This document shows positions 61,655 through 64,000 of a stretch of 64,000 nt of DNA, one piece after another. The notes under the pieces were generated by a model. That model made no database searches. It saw only the letters and a list, made by a program, of their open reading frames with translations, and was not told where the DNA came from. Positions within the stretch are counted from its first letter, which is position 1, and each line of letters opens with the position of its first letter. The position numbers and the translations under genes were made by a program. The stretch lies in contig CM119267.1 in NCBI GenBank assembly GCA_051294375.1, forward strand, positions 22,817,486-22,881,485, written 5' to 3'. This DNA comes from Paraspadella gotoi. Taxonomy: Eukaryota > Chaetognatha.

Positions 61655-61735
61655 AAAAATGAGTCCGTCCGTCCGTCGTCGTCCGTCTCGTCCGTCCGTC
61701 CGTCCGTCCTCGTCCGGCCGTCCGTCCGTCCACCT
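61655..61735. repeat. (GTCC)n tetranucleotide repeat
   Basis: GTCCGTCC units with scattered TCGTC interruptions. Confidence 0.93.
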
Positions 61736-62289
61736 TTTAGCAAAACCCAATTATCGTGATTGATGGTGGATTTAATGAAATTTTGTGTGTGGGGTAGGAA
61801 CTGTGTGATTGAGAATGGATATGAAGTTCGAGGGATCGTAGCGAGAATAGAGGGGGAAAAAATTGGTTTAAATGGGAAAAAAAAAATTATTTCCACTAAT
61901 TTGAACGCAATTGCTATGAGTGATAGGCAATTAGACTTTGAATTTTGTATGATGGTAGGGAAGTGCGTGATTGACTGATATTAAGTTTCGATGGAATCGT
62001 GCGAGTGGAAATGAGGCTTTAAATGGAAAAAACAAAAGTCATATTTACCTGTGAAGATATTTTACTTAATTCTACTCATAATTATTTATGTTTAGTTAAA
62101 AATTGGATAGATAATTCGAAATGGAATTTTGTGTGTGGTAGAAATATGTGATAAAGCTGGATATAAATTTTTTTTGACGGAATCTTAGGAGTGGAAAGAG
62201 TTCAAATTAAAACCAAAAGACACATTTATGTTGAATTTTTTTTAAAGTTTCTCTCTCCTATCTCTCTCTGATTGATGATTGATTGATTG

Positions 62290-62610
62290 ATTGCTTGACC
62301 AAATATATGCCAATGAACAAAAATCTGCCAGTTGACCAAATTTTAACAGCTTGACCAAATTATGCCGTTGACGCAAATTCTTGCTGAGTTGATGTCAAGT
62401 TTGCCAACGTTGACAAATTTGCCTGTTGACGCAAATTTGCCTGTTGACCAAATCATGCAGTTGACAATTATGCCAATTTGACCAATTATGCTAGTTGACC
62501 AGAATTAGGCCAGTTGCATAAAATTATGCAGTTGACCATTATGCTGTTGACCAAATTATCGTAATTGATCAAATTAGTCAGTTGAACCAAATTAGTCGTA
62601 GACCAATTAT
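62290..62610. repeat. ~20-bp degenerate minisatellite
   Basis: Units resemble GTTGACCAAATTATGCCA, repeated about fifteen times with frequent indels, ending at the 25-N gap 62631-62655. The divergence could be real or read error. Confidence 0.88.
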
Positions 62611-62630
62611 GTCTTAAATCTCTCTCTTTA

Positions 62631-62655
62631 NNNNNNNNNNNNNNNNNNNNNNNNN
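62631..62655. other. Assembly gap, 25 N
   Basis: CTCTCTCT on the left, (GA)n on the right: another strand switch at a gap. Confidence 0.99.
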
Positions 62656-62694
<39 letters not shown>

Positions 62695-62731
62695 AAGAGA
62701 GAGAAGAGAGAGAGACCTGAGAGCAGACGAG

Positions 62732-62771
<40 letters not shown>

Positions 62772-62999
62772 AGACATAAAATAAAAAAAATCTTAAAAAG
62801 ACTCAAGATCGAGCCAGAGCCCACTATCATAGAAAATTAATGCGAAACCGGGAAAAAAACGAATGAATCATGCGATTAGACAGAATGTTTGATGTTCACT
62901 CAGTTAATTGATTGAGGTAAGATACTAATTGATTGATGTATAGTAATTTAATTGATGTAATAGGAATTGATATTGATCTCGATGAAATCAATTATTGGA

Positions 63000-63115
63000 T
63001 GCGATGATAGTCATATCACTGCTCGTGGATGATAGTCATCAGTGATGCGGATGATTGTCATTCATATGATTCGATGATTGTCATTCTTCATTGATGCGAT
63101 GATAGTCATAAAACA
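63000..63115. repeat. GATGATAGTCAT tandem repeat
   Basis: About five irregular units containing GATGATAGTCAT or GATGATTGTCAT. Confidence 0.85.
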
Positions 63116-63469
63116 AACAAAAATGCGTGTAATGAGTGAAAGAGAGAGAGAGAGACAGAGAGAAAGAGGAGAGAGAAAGAAAGAGGAGAGAGAGAGAAAG
63201 AGAGAGAGAGAGAAGAGAGAAAGAAAGAGAATAACCAACACACCGAAAATCTCGGATAAATATGGGATTTTTGTATATGAAAAAAAAGCGCAGGAAATTA
63301 ACTGGGCAATTATAAATTAAAAAAAGTTTTTTAGAAGGAAAAAATAATCAGAATTTTTCCAAAAAACAAACGATCACGCAAAAGATACGGAACAGATTAG
63401 GGCACAGACACACACAGAGAGACAGAGAGACAGAGAGAGAGAAGAGAAAAAGAGAGAAGAGAGAGAGAC

Positions 63470-63730
63470 GACCTGGCGGACAACGTAGAAGAACACGTGT
63501 CTCGCTCGTGTCGCTTGGACAGTGAGCTACCGCGAACGACTTTGCTTCCCAGGGTGAGGACCTAGCCGTTACGCATTATGCAGAGGTAATGCCATGTGAG
63601 CTGGAGCCGAGGGGCGGGACATCGCACCTGGGACGGGGTGCTAAGGATCGGCGGCTGCATCAAGAGTCGTTGCGGGTAATCCCCCGTGCCTGAGCCACCA
63701 CACAGCGGTCGCGCTGGAAGGCGTCTCGCG
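63470..63730 (+). other. Structured GC-rich block, possible RNA-derived
   Basis: Rich in short hairpins, for example CAGCGGTCGCGCTG (five-base stem with GTCG loop) and GCATTATGC. ACCTGGCGGAC and CCCAGGGTGAGG loosely recall U1 snRNA pieces, but the conserved U1A-binding loop and Sm site are not seen. No open frame of note. Type unknown. Confidence 0.25.
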
Positions 63731-63859
63731 CTGGGCAGAGAAAAGAGAAAAGAGAAAGAGCGATATATAACGAGCGTGATGATTATTTAAAAGAGAGGAA
63801 GAGAGAGAGAAGCTCTAACAGCCCCTTTACTCCGTTTAGAATCAGCAGTACTTATGGCG

Positions 63860-63935
63860 CCGCAACGTAGCTGAGCTATCTATTCTCACCTACCCAAAGG
63901 ACCCGCCGGGTTCGCGCCCTGTTCGCGGGATCCGT
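63860..63935 (+). tRNA. tRNA-like sequence / possible SINE head
   Basis: A-box TAGCTGAGCTAT at 63868 and B-box GGTTCGCGCCC at 63909, 41 bases apart, near tRNA spacing. The flanks (CCGCAAC and TTCGCGG) pair only partly. A T-run and an A-rich tail follow at the window edge, as in a SINE. The amino-acid identity cannot be read. Confidence 0.35.
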
Positions 63936-64000
63936 TTTTTACATTAGAAGTGAACACCGACATTATATCTAAAAATTTTGTAAAAAAAAAAAAAAAAAGA

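Noticed and set aside
63470-63730. U1 snRNA gene
   Set aside because: Short resemblances only (ACCTGGC, CCCAGGGTGAGG). The 5' end, U1A loop and Sm site are not identifiable.

Overview
This is a nuclear window from an animal, most likely an arthropod or other ecdysozoan. The evidence is spliced GT-AG genes, a talin head that reads closest to arthropod talin from memory, GC-rich exons in AT-rich introns, and very dense (GA)n/(CT)n and trinucleotide microsatellites. It is a draft assembly: sixteen runs of N, nearly all placed in or beside a microsatellite, several of exactly 25 or 10 N. Several stretches carry the frequent small indels of uncorrected long reads.

Two genes are secure. (1) On the minus strand, positions 34032 down to 869 hold the first twelve coding exons of talin, the adaptor joining integrin tails to actin. 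All twelve junctions close in phase and give 622 residues: F0, F1, F2 and F3 of the FERM head, the linker and the start of rod bundle R1. The rest of the gene lies beyond the left edge. (2) On the plus strand, wholly inside talin intron 3, is a two-exon gene (5101-7189, 7372-8348) for a 1021-residue protein. It has a probable HEPN-like N-terminus (R100-x4-H105), an acidic/basic disordered middle, ankyrin repeats and a C-terminal Kelch propeller. I do not recognise it as a named gene; it is the best candidate for undescribed biology here.

Layout. 1-868: talin intron 12. 869-4804: talin exons 12-4. 4805-8719: intron 3 with the nested gene. 8720-10750: exons 3-2. 10751-33769: a microsatellite-rich first coding intron in which about 4.8 kb (10433-15254, including exon 2) is repeated in error-ridden form at 15280-20311, almost certainly an assembly duplication. 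33770-34032: exon 1 with the start codon. 34033-36400: GC- and CpG-richer, promoter-like sequence with a CRE and two CCAAT boxes. 36400-64000: mostly non-coding, with microsatellites, minisatellites, a few exon-like GC-rich islands of uncertain strand, and tRNA-like sequences near 45.1 and 63.9 kb.

Two large imperfect palindromes (44.72-45.57 kb and 50.65-58.41 kb) look like read fold-back artefacts. Many long open frames here translate only dinucleotide or trinucleotide repeats (Arg-Glu, Ser-Leu, poly-Asp) and are not annotated as genes. Talin and the nested gene have no obvious pathway link; their relation visible here is positional (antisense, nested).
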